A program made the translations under genes and the position numbers. From Paraglaciecola sp. L1A13 (GTDB lineage: Bacteria; Pseudomonadota; Gammaproteobacteria; Enterobacterales; Alteromonadaceae): a stretch of DNA of 64,000 nt. A model generated the notes under the pieces. That model did not search any database and was not told the DNA's origin. It saw nothing but the letters and a program-made list of their open reading frames with translations. The stretch is taken from the NCBI RefSeq assembly GCF_009796745.1, contig NZ_CP047024.1, positions 186,001 to 250,000 on the forward strand. Direction: 5' to 3'. Shown one piece after another: positions 16,747 through 26,620 of the stretch (the first letter of the stretch is position 1; the number at the start of each line of letters is the position of its first letter).

Positions 16747-18216
16747 TTATTGTTTTAAATACCACTCTAAGGTCTTTTCAGTACCTGAAGCCCAGAGCAT
16801 TTCTAACATCGACGTAAAATGATTAACAAATACGGTGTTGCGTGAGAGTGTCCCAAATATGTCCGTCATTTGCAAAAATATTGCTGGTTCCACTTTTGCC
16901 ATAGAGGCTTGTTTTATAAGCCTTTTAGCTTGTGGGTCATCAATAGTTATTTTGCTATTGGCAACATCGCCTTCAGCACAAAGTCGACACCACAATGCCA
17001 CAACTAACGCTAGTCCAGCACAATCTCTACCTTGTTCTAAATTCGCCACAATAGTGGGCAAAATAAATTTGGGTAAGCGGTTTGATGCATCTTGGCAGAG
17101 GCGCGGCACAGTATCGCACACCTCAGGATTAGCAAATCGAGATTCGATAACGGCAAAATAGTCATCAAAATCGACCCCAGGTACACTAGGTAAAGTAGGA
17201 ATAACTTCCTGGGTAACCAGTTTTTTCAAGTACAAGCTTATAAGCGGGTGGGCCATAACATCGTGTACAAAGTGAATGCCGAATAGAGCCCCTGGATAGG
17301 CAATTGCCGCGTGGCCACCATTTAAAATACGTAACTTCATCAGTTCAAAAGGGGCTACATCTGCAACAAATTCGACACCAACTTCTTCTAGGGGAGGGCG
17401 TCCATTGGCAAAGTCATCCTCTAGTACCCATTGTCTAAATGGTTCGCAAAAAACAGGGGCTTGGTCTTCTATATCAAATAAAGTCACCAGACGTTGGCGC
17501 TCTTGCTCTGATGTTGCCGGGGTAATACAGTCAACCATAGAATTCGGAAAGGTAACGTTTTGGTCGATCCACTGGGCTAAATCGCCGTCGATCGCTGCTG
17601 CCATTTCACTCACTACGCGTTTGGCAATTTTACCGTTATGAGGAATATTGTCACAGGACATAATGGTAAAAGCCGGTTTGTTTTGTTCCTTACGACGTTT
17701 AAGCGCGGCTATCATTAAGCCAAATACGGTTGTGGGGGAGTCAATATTAGCGATATCCCTTTGGATTTCATCATGGGCAAGGTTGAACCCGCCCGTTTTA
17801 TCGTCCATAAAGTAGCCACCCTCGGTAATCGTCAGCGACACTATGCGGATCTGACTATCGGTGAGCGCGTCAATTAACGTACTGGCATCATTTTCGATGA
17901 AATCGAGCATTGAAGCGCAAACCCTAGCGGTGAGTCCTTTTGCGTCTAGTTCTACCACGGTCGTTAACCAGTCCTGAGCTTTCAGCTTCTCACGCATAAC
18001 CGAGTCGTAGGATTTAATGCCTGCTCCTCTGATAGCCCAATCATAGGCCAGACCTGCGTTAAATAGTTTGTCTAAATAAACCGCTTGATGAGCACGATGA
18101 AAATTACCAACACCAATGTGAATAATACCGGGTGAAAGCATTGCGCGTTGATAATTGGGTTTAGACACGTTTGGTGGTAAGGCATCAAGTGTGTCAAGGC
18201 CAAGTTTAATAGTCAT
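16747..18216 (-). CDS. mtlK: Mannitol 2-dehydrogenase (polyol-specific long-chain dehydrogenase)
   Basis: At 489 residues this is the normal length for the long-chain mannitol dehydrogenases that oxidise D-mannitol to D-fructose with NAD. The N-terminal nucleotide-binding segment IIHIGVGNFHRAHQAVYLD, the ITEGGYF block and the catalytic K-x5-N-x2-H motif in MKLRILNGGHAAIAYPG are all present. AGGAG lies 9 nt before the ATG. It follows the transporter genes after a hairpin and leads into the HAD and SorC genes. Close relatives include fructuronate and arabitol dehydrogenases, but the binding protein and fructokinase nearby favour mannitol. Confidence 0.92.
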   Translation of the reverse strand: MTIKLGLDTLDALPPNVSKPNYQRAMLSPGIIHIGVGNFHRAHQAVYLDKLFNAGLAYDWAIRGAGIKSYDSVMREKLKAQDWLTTVVELDAKGLTARVCASMLDFIENDASTLIDALTDSQIRIVSLTITEGGYFMDDKTGGFNLAHDEIQRDIANIDSPTTVFGLMIAALKRRKEQNKPAFTIMSCDNIPHNGKIAKRVVSEMAAAIDGDLAQWIDQNVTFPNSMVDCITPATSEQERQRLVTLFDIEDQAPVFCEPFRQWVLEDDFANGRPPLEEVGVEFVADVAPFELMKLRILNGGHAAIAYPGALFGIHFVHDVMAHPLISLYLKKLVTQEVIPTLPSVPGVDFDDYFAVIESRFANPEVCDTVPRLCQDASNRLPKFILPTIVANLEQGRDCAGLALVVALWCRLCAEGDVANSKITIDDPQAKRLIKQASMAKVEPAIFLQMTDIFGTLSRNTVFVNHFTSMLEMLWASGTEKTLEWYLKQ

Positions 18217-18286
18217 TGAATTGAGCTCCTATGCTATGTAGCAAAATGCTAATACAAATCAGGTTGGTTAATTTCGCGGTTGAAAA

Positions 18287-18321
18287 TAGCGAGACAAACC
18301 TAAAAAGGGTGTGTCTCGCTG
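18287..18321 (-). terminator. Intercistronic hairpin between mtlK and the ABC ATPase gene
   Basis: AGCGAGACA and TGTCTCGCT form a perfect 9-bp stem in the 111-bp gap between the mtlK start and the ATPase stop. On the minus strand it is followed by a short T-rich tract. It could be a partial terminator or an mRNA processing end that sets lower expression of the transporter's downstream genes. Confidence 0.6.
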
Positions 18322-18327
18322 TTTAGT

Positions 18328-19350
18328 CTAGTTACCCGAAAATGGAGTGGGTGGCAGAGTCTTACCCGCGGCATCAAAATGCATGATTTTGTTTTGCGGT
18401 GCGGTCAAGTTCACATCGTCGCCGTATTTCAATGGGCAATCACCATCAGCTTTAAGCGTAAGCGGACCCACGCCATCAACATGAATATGTAGAAAGGTTT
18501 CTGACCCCAGATGCTCAATTACACCCACTTTACCCGTCCAAAGACCTTTATCTTGTGTCACTTTTAAATGCTCCGGACGTACACCAACGCAACTGGTTGG
18601 ATCGCCGTCAACCGGTTCAATATCAATAAAGTTCATTTTTGGCGAACCAATGAAACCAGCAACAAAGCGATTGACCGGAGTTTGGTACAACTCGAGGGGG
18701 GTCCCGACCTGCTCAATCACACCGGCGTTAAATACCGCAATGCGATCTGCCATGGTCATCGCTTCTACTTGATCGTGGGTGACATAAATCATCGTAGTAT
18801 CAAGGGTTTTGTGTAACTCAGAAATTTCTAGGCGCATGTTAACGCGCAATGATGCATCTAAGTTAGACAGTGGTTCATCAAATAAAAATGCAGAAGGTTG
18901 ACGCACTATCGCACGGCCAATTGCAACTCGTTGACGCTGACCGCCTGACAACTGTCCGGGTTTACGATCCAGATAATCCCCCAGATTCAGTATTTTTGCC
19001 GCAGAGGCAATTTTTGCCTCAATTTCAGCAGGGGGCACTTTTGCGCGTTTTAATGGAAACGCAATGTTGTTACGTACCGACATATGTGGATACAGCGCAT
19101 AGGATTGGAACACCATGGCTAAGCCGCGCTTTGCCGGAGGCGTATTAGTGGCGTCTTTTCCGTCTATATCAATATTACCGCTGGTGGTATCTTCCAAACC
19201 TGCGATCATCCGCAACAAAGTTGATTTACCACAACCCGATGGACCAACAAATACGATAAATTCGCCATCGTGAATTTGTAGATCTATTGGTTTAATTACA
19301 TTTACGTCGCCGAAATTTTTCGTGACCTGTTTTAAAGTAATGCTGCCCAT
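18328..19350 (-). CDS. smoK: Polyol ABC transporter ATP-binding protein (MalK/UgpC type)
   Basis: This 340-residue ABC ATPase has Walker [11 protein letters not shown]-loop [11 protein letters not shown], signature [15 protein letters not shown], Walker [12 protein letters not shown] and the H-loop VTHDQVEA. A MalK-like C-terminal OB-fold regulatory domain (PEHLKV...) follows. It would drive uptake of sorbitol/mannitol through the two permeases encoded upstream. An AGGAG site sits 8 nt before the ATG. The gene is 10 bp after the second permease gene. Pseudomonas names for the equivalent set are mtlEFGK. Confidence 0.93.
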   Translation of the reverse strand: MGSITLKQVTKNFGDVNVIKPIDLQIHDGEFIVFVGPSGCGKSTLLRMIAGLEDTTSGNIDIDGKDATNTPPAKRGLAMVFQSYALYPHMSVRNNIAFPLKRAKVPPAEIEAKIASAAKILNLGDYLDRKPGQLSGGQRQRVAIGRAIVRQPSAFLFDEPLSNLDASLRVNMRLEISELHKTLDTTMIYVTHDQVEAMTMADRIAVFNAGVIEQVGTPLELYQTPVNRFVAGFIGSPKMNFIDIEPVDGDPTSCVGVRPEHLKVTQDKGLWTGKVGVIEHLGSETFLHIHVDGVGPLTLKADGDCPLKYGDDVNLTAPQNKIMHFDAAGKTLPPTPFSGN

Positions 19351-19360
19351 GATAACGCTC

Positions 19361-20191
19361 CTATTTTACTGCGCCGAAGCTTAATCCGCGCACTAATTGT
19401 TTCTGACTAAACCAACCAAGTATAAGTATGGGCACAATGGCCATCACCGATGCTGCTGATAACTTGGCGTAAAATAATCCTTCTGGACTTGAATAACTGG
19501 CAATAAATGCCGTTAGCGGCGCTGCATTTGCTGCGGTCAATATAAGCGTCCAAAAAGCCTCATTCCACGCTAAAATAACGTTTAACAGTAGCGTAGAAGC
19601 AATACCTGGCAGTGCAAGCGGTAGTAACACATGAAATATCTCTTCACCAATACTGCATCCGTCCATACGTGATGCTTCAAGGATTTCATGTGGGATCTCT
19701 CTAAAATAGGTGTAAAGCATCCACACCATTATCGGTAAGTTGACCAGTGTCATAACAATGACCAAGCCCAATTTAGTGTCGAGCAAAGAGAAATCTCTAA
19801 ACATCAAATAAATAGGGATCAGTACACCGACCGGCGGTAACATTTTGGTCGACAGCATCCACATTAATAAATGTTTAGTGCGTTTAGTTTGCACAAACGC
19901 CATGGACCAAGCTGCGGGTATGGCTATGATTAAACCTAGTAAACTAGAACCAATTGAAATCACTACAGAATTCCAAAAATGGTTAAAGTAGGGGGAACGC
20001 GCCAGTACGTCTGAATAGTTTTCAAGTGTCCAATCAAACATAAATAGACTGGGGTTGGCTGATATTGCCTCAGCTTCCGTTTTAAAGCTGGTTAGCAAGG
20101 TCCATAAAATGGGGAAAAAGATCATTCCACTTATGCCCCAGGCTAAAGCGGTATAAATAATTTTAGATTTATTACTGTTATTCATAGCCAT
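19361..20191 (-). CDS. smoG: Polyol ABC transporter permease 2
   Basis: The 276-residue CUT1-type permease has six predicted membrane segments and the EAA loop in [27 protein letters not shown] (EAx3G-x9-IxLP), the contact site for the ATPase. The opening [32 protein letters not shown] is typical of SmoG/MtlG. It begins 3 bp after the upstream permease gene, so the two are cotranslated and form the heterodimeric channel. Confidence 0.92.
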   Translation of the reverse strand: MAMNNSNKSKIIYTALAWGISGMIFFPILWTLLTSFKTEAEAISANPSLFMFDWTLENYSDVLARSPYFNHFWNSVVISIGSSLLGLIIAIPAAWSMAFVQTKRTKHLLMWMLSTKMLPPVGVLIPIYLMFRDFSLLDTKLGLVIVMTLVNLPIMVWMLYTYFREIPHEILEASRMDGCSIGEEIFHVLLPLALPGIASTLLLNVILAWNEAFWTLILTAANAAPLTAFIASYSSPEGLFYAKLSAASVMAIVPILILGWFSQKQLVRGLSFGAVK

Positions 20192-20194
20192 AAT

Positions 20195-21067
20195 TTAGTC
20201 CTCCAGGTTTTTGCCAATTAGGCGCATAAGGAAAATAGCGACAATATTTGCAATGATGACTGCGACAATACCTCCCGCTGAGCCTCCGCCAACATCAAAT
20301 TGAAGTAATGATTGCGTGTAAATCAAGTAGGTAAGATTGGTCGAAGCATAGCCCGGCCCACCACTGGTTGTGACCAATATTTCAGCGAATATCGACAGTA
20401 AAAATATGGTTTCGATTAAAATTACGGCTGTTATAGCGCGAGATAAATGCGGCATAACGATATAAATAAATTTACTAAACGGACCGGCACCATCCAAATC
20501 CGCGGCTTCCAATTGCTCACGGTCAAGGGACTGAATAGAAGTGAGTAATATTAATGCTGCAAACGGTAGCCACTGCCATGACACAATGATGATAATTGAC
20601 AACAACGGTATCTGCGCAAAGAAGTCGACGGGTTCGACACCAATCCACATGGCAAAGTGTGCAAATAACCCATTCACCGGATTCATGAGCATATTTTTCC
20701 ACACTAAAGCAGAAACGGTCGGCATAACAAAGAACGGCGCTAACACCATAATGCGAACGTAATTTCGTCCCCAAATAGCTTGGTCAAGCAAAATGGCCAG
20801 GCCAATACCACCACAAATGGTGATAAGCAGTACACCGCCTACGAGCAACAGTGTATTGAAAAAAGAGGCAAAAAAAGCAGGATCTGTGAGAAAGAACTCA
20901 TAGTTTAGAAAACCAATAAATTCTTCGCTTCCGGGTGTGAGTAGATTGTAATCTAAAAATGAGAAATACAATGTCATGCACAGCGGTACTATCATCCATG
21001 CCAACAACAATACGACGGATGGAAATAACATCATTCTAGCTAAGTTACGAGATTGCATCGTCGCCAT
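20195..21067 (-). CDS. smoF: Polyol ABC transporter permease 1
   Basis: This 290-residue CUT1-type permease has six predicted membrane spans starting MMLFPSVVLLLAWMIVPL, a long first periplasmic loop and the EAA loop LEAADLDGAGPFSKFIYIVMPHLS. It is the MalF/SmoF-type partner of the next permease. The start is 67 bp after the binding-protein gene, with a perfect stem-loop in between, the classical layout in which the binding protein is made in excess. Confidence 0.92.
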   Translation of the reverse strand: MATMQSRNLARMMLFPSVVLLLAWMIVPLCMTLYFSFLDYNLLTPGSEEFIGFLNYEFFLTDPAFFASFFNTLLLVGGVLLITICGGIGLAILLDQAIWGRNYVRIMVLAPFFVMPTVSALVWKNMLMNPVNGLFAHFAMWIGVEPVDFFAQIPLLSIIIIVSWQWLPFAALILLTSIQSLDREQLEAADLDGAGPFSKFIYIVMPHLSRAITAVILIETIFLLSIFAEILVTTSGGPGYASTNLTYLIYTQSLLQFDVGGGSAGGIVAVIIANIVAIFLMRLIGKNLED

Positions 21068-21096
21068 AATCTAGACCTTCTTCAAGTGAAAACCAT

Positions 21097-21119
21097 GGGT
21101 AAGTGACATGCACTTACCC
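21097..21119 (-). other. Stem-loop between binding-protein and permease genes
   Basis: GGGTAAGTG and CACTTACCC form a perfect 9-bp stem with a 5-base loop just after the binding-protein stop codon. No T run follows. Such hairpins protect the upstream mRNA and raise binding-protein over permease expression, as in malE-malF. Confidence 0.7.
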
Positions 21120-21134
21120 CCCATCAAAAATTAA

Positions 21135-22442
21135 CTATTTTGGATAACGTGCTTTACGCATTGCGCGTTCGACCAAGCGTTGCGAACTAGCCAATGCTTG
21201 CTCTACCGTCATCTGCCCAGTCAATGCAGCGGCAAATTGTTGGCCTACGGCAGTACCAATACCCTGAAACTCAGGTATGGCAACAAATTGCACGCCCACA
21301 TAAGGCACGGGTTGCACGGTTGGATTTTTCGGATCAACTGACTCGATAGACGCCAGAGTTATTTCAGCAAAAGGTGCTGCATTTAGGTATTCAGGATTAG
21401 CGTACAAAGATGTACGCGTTCCTGGGGGTACGTTAGCCCAACCTTTTTCTTTTGCGACTAGAGCGAGGTACTCTTTAGATGTTGCCCAGCTAATAAACTT
21501 CATGGCTGCTGCGCTTTTTTCGCTGCTAGAAGGTACCGCAAGTGTCCAAGCCCATAACCAGTTTCCACGCTTGCCTAAGCCCATATCCGGTGCCATGGCA
21601 AAGCCTACTTTATCGGCGACTTCAGAATCTTTTTCATTGGTCACAAAGGCACCAGCAACAGTGGCATCTATCCACATGCCGCACTTACCTGTTTGAAACA
21701 ATGCCAAATTTTCATTGAACCCGTTTGAAGATGCGCCAGGAGGGCCAGATTCTGTCATTATGTCAACATAGTATTGCAGGGTGTCTTTCCACTGGGGTGT
21801 GTTAAATTGTGGCTTCCAATTTTCATCAAACCAGCGGGCACCAAACGAATTTGACATGGCGGTAATCAACGCAATGTTTTCACCCCAGCCAGCTTTACCT
21901 CGCAGGCAGATCCCATATACACCAGCGTCACTATCTGTCATGGCTTTAGCCGCTTTGCGGATAAATTCCCAGCTAGGTTTGGTGGGCATTTCAAGACCTG
22001 CTTTTTCGATCAAGTCTTTACGGTACATGACCATTGAGCTTTCACCGTAAAAAGGCGCTGCATATAATTTGTCATTTACCGACAGGCCACTTCTGATAGC
22101 GGGAAGTAAGTCTTCTTCATCGTAATCCGCGCCTAAGCCGTCAAGTTCAGTTAACCAACCTTGCTTACCCCAGATAGGCACCTCGTACGTACCAATTGTC
22201 ATGACGTCATATTGACCGCCCTTAGTGGCAACATCTGTGGTAACGCGTTGGCGTAAAATGTTTTCTTCTAGCGTGACCCACTGAAGGTCAATATCAGGAT
22301 TTTTCTTTTCAAAATCGCTACTGAGTTCTTTCATGGTGATCATGTCGCCGTTATTTACCGTGGCGATGGTGATGGTTTCAGCGGCAACTGTTGCGCTCAT
22401 ACCTAACGCGACGCAAGTCAGCATAGTCAATTTGTTTAACAT
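21135..22442 (-). CDS. smoE: Polyol-binding periplasmic protein (SmoE/MtlE type)
   Basis: The 435-residue extracellular solute-binding protein family 1 member has a signal peptide (MLNKLTMLTCVALGMSA..VAA) and the mature start ETITIATVNNGDMITMKEL. The body features GGQYDVMTIGTYEVPIWG, YAAPFYGESSMVMYRKDL and a tryptophan-rich ligand cleft, strongly resembling SmoE/MtlE mannitol/sorbitol-binding proteins. It delivers polyol to the permease pair encoded directly downstream. The gene has its own upstream gap of 118 bp behind the porin terminator, so it may have a separate promoter or depend on read-through. Confidence 0.92.
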   Translation of the reverse strand: MLNKLTMLTCVALGMSATVAAETITIATVNNGDMITMKELSSDFEKKNPDIDLQWVTLEENILRQRVTTDVATKGGQYDVMTIGTYEVPIWGKQGWLTELDGLGADYDEEDLLPAIRSGLSVNDKLYAAPFYGESSMVMYRKDLIEKAGLEMPTKPSWEFIRKAAKAMTDSDAGVYGICLRGKAGWGENIALITAMSNSFGARWFDENWKPQFNTPQWKDTLQYYVDIMTESGPPGASSNGFNENLALFQTGKCGMWIDATVAGAFVTNEKDSEVADKVGFAMAPDMGLGKRGNWLWAWTLAVPSSSEKSAAAMKFISWATSKEYLALVAKEKGWANVPPGTRTSLYANPEYLNAAPFAEITLASIESVDPKNPTVQPVPYVGVQFVAIPEFQGIGTAVGQQFAAALTGQMTVEQALASSQRLVERAMRKARYPK

Positions 22443-22471
22443 CGGGCATTCCCCTTATGTACAAAGTTAGA

Positions 22472-22502
22472 TGTCTCATTCACTCGATAGGTAAATGAGA
22501 CA
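22472..22502. promoter_or_regulatory. Inverted repeat upstream of the binding-protein gene
   Basis: TGTCTCATT and AATGAGACA form a perfect 9-bp inverted repeat with a 13-base centre, 30 bp upstream of the smoE start. It is either a leader hairpin or a regulator site. The SorC-type protein encoded in the locus is a candidate binder. Confidence 0.5.
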
Positions 22503-22537
22503 GTTGTTATAATTTATATTAGCTTACAATTAGATAA

Positions 22538-22555
22538 AGCCGACAGAAGTCGGCT
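22538..22555 (-). terminator. Terminator-like hairpin after the porin gene
   Basis: AGCCGAC-loop(4)-GTCGGCT, a perfect 7-bp stem, lies 6 bases past the porin stop and is followed on the minus strand by a short T-rich tract (TTTATCT). It is probably a partial terminator that lowers read-through into smoE. Confidence 0.65.
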
Positions 22556-22560
22556 GATAC

Positions 22561-23952
22561 CTAAAACTTAACCGAAATTTCAGATGTGATGCCGTCAAAC
22601 CCAGTACCAATTTGGCCACCTGAGTTAATGCCTTCGTCTTGGTCAACATATTCGATTTTCAAAAGCGTTTTATCGTTAAACCAATAACCTGCTGCTACTT
22701 GAAGGCGCTCTACAGTGTTATCTGTTTGGGCGATAAGATCTGAGGTGTTCTCAGCTTCTGCGTAACGCGCGGCTACATAGAATTTGCCAGGGATAACATA
22801 ATGCTGAGCCTCAACTGTCCAGTACTCAACCGACGTATCGCCTTTGATCACGCTATTTGAATCGAAAGTTGTTCCTGTCGGATCAACCACGCCGTCTATG
22901 CCAAAGTAAGTAATACCGGCTACTGCGTTTCCTGCTGTATCTGCGAAGGTAAAATCGTCACTGGATTTACCAATCATAAAAATCAAGCTAGTTTCAGGTG
23001 ACGGTTGATACGCTAAGTTTAACTGAATGGTTGTTTGGTCAAGCCCTGGCATAACACCCACATGGGTATCACGCTCGCTGCTAGGTGAAGCTGAGAAGTT
23101 ATAGTTTTCACCATCACCAAAACGATAGTTTGTGGTGGTTAAACCATCAAGGCTTGCTACGCCGTTTTCAAAACGTAACTGATCACCTTGATTTGCTTGT
23201 AAGAAATTCAAACCGACTTTAAAGCCACCCGTAAACTCGACGGCACCTTGTAATAGGTAGTTAAAACCTCGGTCTTCTTGAAACGCTTCGCCAAAACTTG
23301 AGGTGGTAACATGACCAACAACGTTGAAACTGCGAACCACACCTTCATCGTATGTCTGGGTGTATCGTAATTGCGCGCCATTTTCTGCTGTTGCGTAATC
23401 TGTTATTCCATTACCGATAAGGGCATTGCCTTGGTTGTCGGCCCCGTCTTGAAAGCCCTTAAATTGGAAAGGCGAGCCGCCTATATTACCTAAACGAAGC
23501 GTTAGGTTGGCGTTTTCACGCTCGTACTCAGTAAGACCAAATAGGTCAAACTCGATACCCGAGTAATCATTGTGGAATGAGAAATCACGGTCACCGTTGT
23601 TACCGAAATCATTTGGCTCTTCAGCGATGTCGATATCGGCTGAGATGAATTCAGTGATGTGGAACTTAAGCATTAGGTTGGCTCTGATACGGCCAAAGCC
23701 AGATGACTGTTCTTCGTCCACCGGACGAAATGCCCCTTCTTTGGCTTGTATTGCTTGGTAGTTTTGCATTGCGAGGAAGTTAACCTCAGCACGTCCATCA
23801 AGAAACTCTGCAGCTTGTAGGTATGAAGGAGCAGACGCAGCCATAACGGCTGCAGCGACTACGCCTAATTTAGTTATGCGTTGAATGTTAGGGGTATGAA
23901 GTTCTGTTCTGGCGGCTGACAAAGCTAGTGTTTTTCGTATGTTTTTTAACAT
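22561..23952 (-). CDS. Outer-membrane porin of the polyol locus
   Basis: This 463-residue protein has an unusually long signal region (about 48 residues, ending ASAPSYLQAAEF). The mature protein is rich in alternating hydrophobic/polar beta strands and ends in a C-terminal phenylalanine (TSEISVKF), the outer-membrane barrel insertion signal. Segments such as VNFLAMQNYQAIQAKEGAFRPVDEE and GYWFNDKTLLKIEYVDQDEG look like porin strands and turns. No TonB-receptor plug is present. As first gene of the mannitol-type cluster it probably admits the polyol to the periplasm. I do not recognise a named family with certainty. Confidence 0.8.
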   Translation of the reverse strand: MLKNIRKTLALSAARTELHTPNIQRITKLGVVAAAVMAASAPSYLQAAEFLDGRAEVNFLAMQNYQAIQAKEGAFRPVDEEQSSGFGRIRANLMLKFHITEFISADIDIAEEPNDFGNNGDRDFSFHNDYSGIEFDLFGLTEYERENANLTLRLGNIGGSPFQFKGFQDGADNQGNALIGNGITDYATAENGAQLRYTQTYDEGVVRSFNVVGHVTTSSFGEAFQEDRGFNYLLQGAVEFTGGFKVGLNFLQANQGDQLRFENGVASLDGLTTTNYRFGDGENYNFSASPSSERDTHVGVMPGLDQTTIQLNLAYQPSPETSLIFMIGKSSDDFTFADTAGNAVAGITYFGIDGVVDPTGTTFDSNSVIKGDTSVEYWTVEAQHYVIPGKFYVAARYAEAENTSDLIAQTDNTVERLQVAAGYWFNDKTLLKIEYVDQDEGINSGGQIGTGFDGITSEISVKF

Positions 23953-24574
23953 AATAGAGTCCTATTAAAGTAAGTTTTGTGTGTGGTAGTAAAGATTTCA
24001 ATGGAAATCATCTAACGCCGATACATCCTTTAACCGCCATTAGAACTCGGGGCATACGCCCAAACTCTGATTTAACGTCTTTAATGTGAGTATGTGCCCG
24101 CTTGATGAGCATATTCCCTTAACTCTTTAACATCGTCAACTGTTTTCGCTTACAAAAAGTTCACATTTATAGCAAATAAAAATTAAATTCAATAAATTCA
24201 ACTATTTATATTTGTTATAAATGTTGCGAAAATGTGTATTTACGTTGCATTTAGTGAGTTTAGTTCAATTGAAGAGGTTTGCTTGGGTAAAAATAAGGGG
24301 CGTGAATAACAAGCCTCGATTATTTTTAACTTTGCACAGCGCTTTGCAGCGATGTATTTTTGAAGAATAAGAAAGGTAAATTTAATTTCAAAAGTTAACC
24401 ATTTGATTAATATCGCAAGTTGGCGATAATCACTACACTATAACGAGATTAACGTTTCCATTTTTTCTAGTTGTTCAGATAGTGTAAGACTTATAATGAA
24501 TTGATAAGTCAAACCAAACTGTACATATTGTCGTTAGTAGCGAGTCGAAAATTGGTGTAATAAAGGATTGATAC
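23953..24574. other. Intergenic region between porin and GGDEF-EAL genes
   Basis: This divergent promoter region is AT-rich. A 34-codon minus-strand reading frame (24008-24112) and a GGGGCATACGCCC mini-hairpin at about 24049-24061 occur in the porin leader. The reading frame has a poorly spaced ribosome site, so I do not call it a gene. Confidence 0.4.
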
Positions 24575-26620
24575 ATGCTGTTTAGAACAATCAAGAACAC
24601 CACAACTACCCTTACCGTTGTTGCTATTTTTTTAGTCTGTGCGGCAGTTTTGGTGTCTTCTGTTGAGGAATACGAGAAGTTGTATCTGGAATCGACACGA
24701 GGTGATCTTGAAGGTTTATCTGAAAATTTAGCGAACGATCTTGTTTCTCTTATTACTACAGAGCCCGACACGTTTGAAGTGACGGCGACTTTATTACGTC
24801 TAGACCGCTACGAGAATGTGAAATATGCCGTAGTATATGACAGTCACTGGCAGCGTCTAAATATGTATTTCGGCCCTTTATTCACGCCTAGTGCTTCCGA
24901 AATTAATATCGACCTCGATAGGCTTAAGTTAAGTCCCTTAGGAGTAAGGGTGAAAGACGGTGAGCTTATTGCCTTAAAGTTAGTGGGCGATGCTCGTTTA
25001 CCACTTGGTTATTTACTGATTGTTAACGATGCTGTAGGCCCGCTTAACAAAAGTAAACTCACGCTATTAAAACGCGTTTTACCTCTCGTGTTGTTGGTTC
25101 TTTTTGTAGCAATTGTGGGTTCATTGTTTATTCAACGACAATTGTTTTTGCCTCTTAGCCGGTTATCTCGTTTCGCCCAAAAAATTCAAGAAACCCATGA
25201 CTATTCATTGCGAATTAATATCGATGGCAAGCAAGAAGTGACAGAATTAAGCCGAGATATCAACAGTATGATGGAAACCATCAATTGCGAAACCCAGAAG
25301 AACAGTCAGTATACAGATCAGCTCAAAGAGCAACAGAAAGCCATGGAGCGCCTCGCTAATTTTGATGGGTTAACCGGCTTGCCCAATCGCCAATTTTTTA
25401 TGGAAACCCTCAGGCTAGAGCTAGCCAAAGCCAAGCGAGATGAACGTAACTTGGTTTTAATGTACTTCGATTTAGATGGATTTAAAGGTGTTAACGATGC
25501 ATTTGGTCACGAAGTCGGTGACTTATTGTTAATGGAGGTTTGCCGACGCACTAAATCCATTTTACGCGACGGCGACCTTATTTCACGTCTAGGTGGTGAC
25601 GAATTTCTGATTCTTTTGCACAACGAGCCGAATGAATTAGAGCTATTTGAAATAGCCGAACGGTTAGTTAATGGGTTGAACGTGCCATTTGCCATCCAGA
25701 CTTGGGAGGTGCAAATTGGTGTCAGCATCGGCATCGCTCGCGCCAGTGATTCGAATTTCAACGTGAGCGAGTTTATTAGCAATGCAGATATTGCCATGTA
25801 CCGCTCTAAAATGGCCGGTCGCAGCACGCATACCGTTTTTGTGCCCGACATGATGGAAGATAACAAGCGTCGCTTACTTATTGCTAACTCGATTTCCAAT
25901 GCGATTAAGCACAATGAGTTTAGTGTTCACTATCAAGGTAAAGTGTCCGCTGATGAAGTTATAGTAGGCTACGAAGCCCTGATCCGTTGGAATAGCGAAT
26001 CCATGGGCACGGTGTCGCCAGCTGAATTTATTCCCATTGCTGAGCAGAGCGGAAAAATTCTCTCTATCACCAAATGGGTGATTAAAAAAGTCTGTCAAGA
26101 GCTGGATCAATTACTGGCTATACATCCGGGGGAGATAGTCGTGTCGGTAAATTTATCTGCTCACGATATTAAAAATACCTTATTGATTGATTACATTCGT
26201 TCTATGTTCGTGCGTTATAACGTACAAACCTCCCATATTGAGTTTGAAGTAACAGAATCGGCATATTTAGAAAACTTTGATATAGCGAATGAGTTTTTGA
26301 AGCAAATACGCGATATGGGCTGCTCAATCGCCCTTGATGACTTTGGGGCAGGGTATTCGTCTTTAGGATATTTAACACAAATTCATCTCAATACGCTGAA
26401 AATCGATAAACAATTTGTCGATAACCTGAATGTTTCAAAACGCAGCACGCTGGTCACCAAAACGATCATCGAAATGGCCAAGCAATTGAACTTACAAATT
26501 TGTGCAGAAGGGGTAGAGACCCGTGAACAAGCAGATTTTTTAATTGCTAACGGTTGCCATCAGCTGCAAGGTTACTTATTTGCTAAACCTATGAGCTTGC
26601 TGGCATTGCTTAAACACTAA
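24575..26620 (+). CDS. Membrane c-di-GMP enzyme with HAMP, GGDEF and EAL domains
   Basis: This 681-residue protein has a first membrane helix at about residues 10-28, a periplasmic CHASE8-like sensor of about 130 residues, a second helix (LPLVLLVLFVAIVGSLFI), a HAMP linker, a GGDEF domain and an EAL domain. The active site is a canonical GGDEF (residues 340-344) with an RxxD inhibitory site (RDGD) five residues before it. The EAL domain keeps YEALIRW (EAL at 467-469), NLSAHDI, TESAY, DDFGAGYSSLGYL, LKIDKQF and AEGVET, so both cyclase and phosphodiesterase could be active. The gene is convergent with, and overlaps by 4 nt, the first PBP-barrel module. The periplasmic domain may read those proteins, but this is inference. 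Confidence 0.95.
   Translation: MLFRTIKNTTTTLTVVAIFLVCAAVLVSSVEEYEKLYLESTRGDLEGLSENLANDLVSLITTEPDTFEVTATLLRLDRYENVKYAVVYDSHWQRLNMYFGPLFTPSASEINIDLDRLKLSPLGVRVKDGELIALKLVGDARLPLGYLLIVNDAVGPLNKSKLTLLKRVLPLVLLVLFVAIVGSLFIQRQLFLPLSRLSRFAQKIQETHDYSLRINIDGKQEVTELSRDINSMMETINCETQKNSQYTDQLKEQQKAMERLANFDGLTGLPNRQFFMETLRLELAKAKRDERNLVLMYFDLDGFKGVNDAFGHEVGDLLLMEVCRRTKSILRDGDLISRLGGDEFLILLHNEPNELELFEIAERLVNGLNVPFAIQTWEVQIGVSIGIARASDSNFNVSEFISNADIAMYRSKMAGRSTHTVFVPDMMEDNKRRLLIANSISNAIKHNEFSVHYQGKVSADEVIVGYEALIRWNSESMGTVSPAEFIPIAEQSGKILSITKWVIKKVCQELDQLLAIHPGEIVVSVNLSAHDIKNTLLIDYIRSMFVRYNVQTSHIEFEVTESAYLENFDIANEFLKQIRDMGCSIALDDFGAGYSSLGYLTQIHLNTLKIDKQFVDNLNVSKRSTLVTKTIIEMAKQLNLQICAEGVETREQADFLIANGCHQLQGYLFAKPMSLLALLKH

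Noticed and set aside
24008..24112. 34-residue protein in the porin leader (minus strand)
   Set aside because: The ribosome-site-like AAGGGA is only about 2-3 bases from the ATG, and nothing supports conservation; it is probably chance in an untranslated leader.
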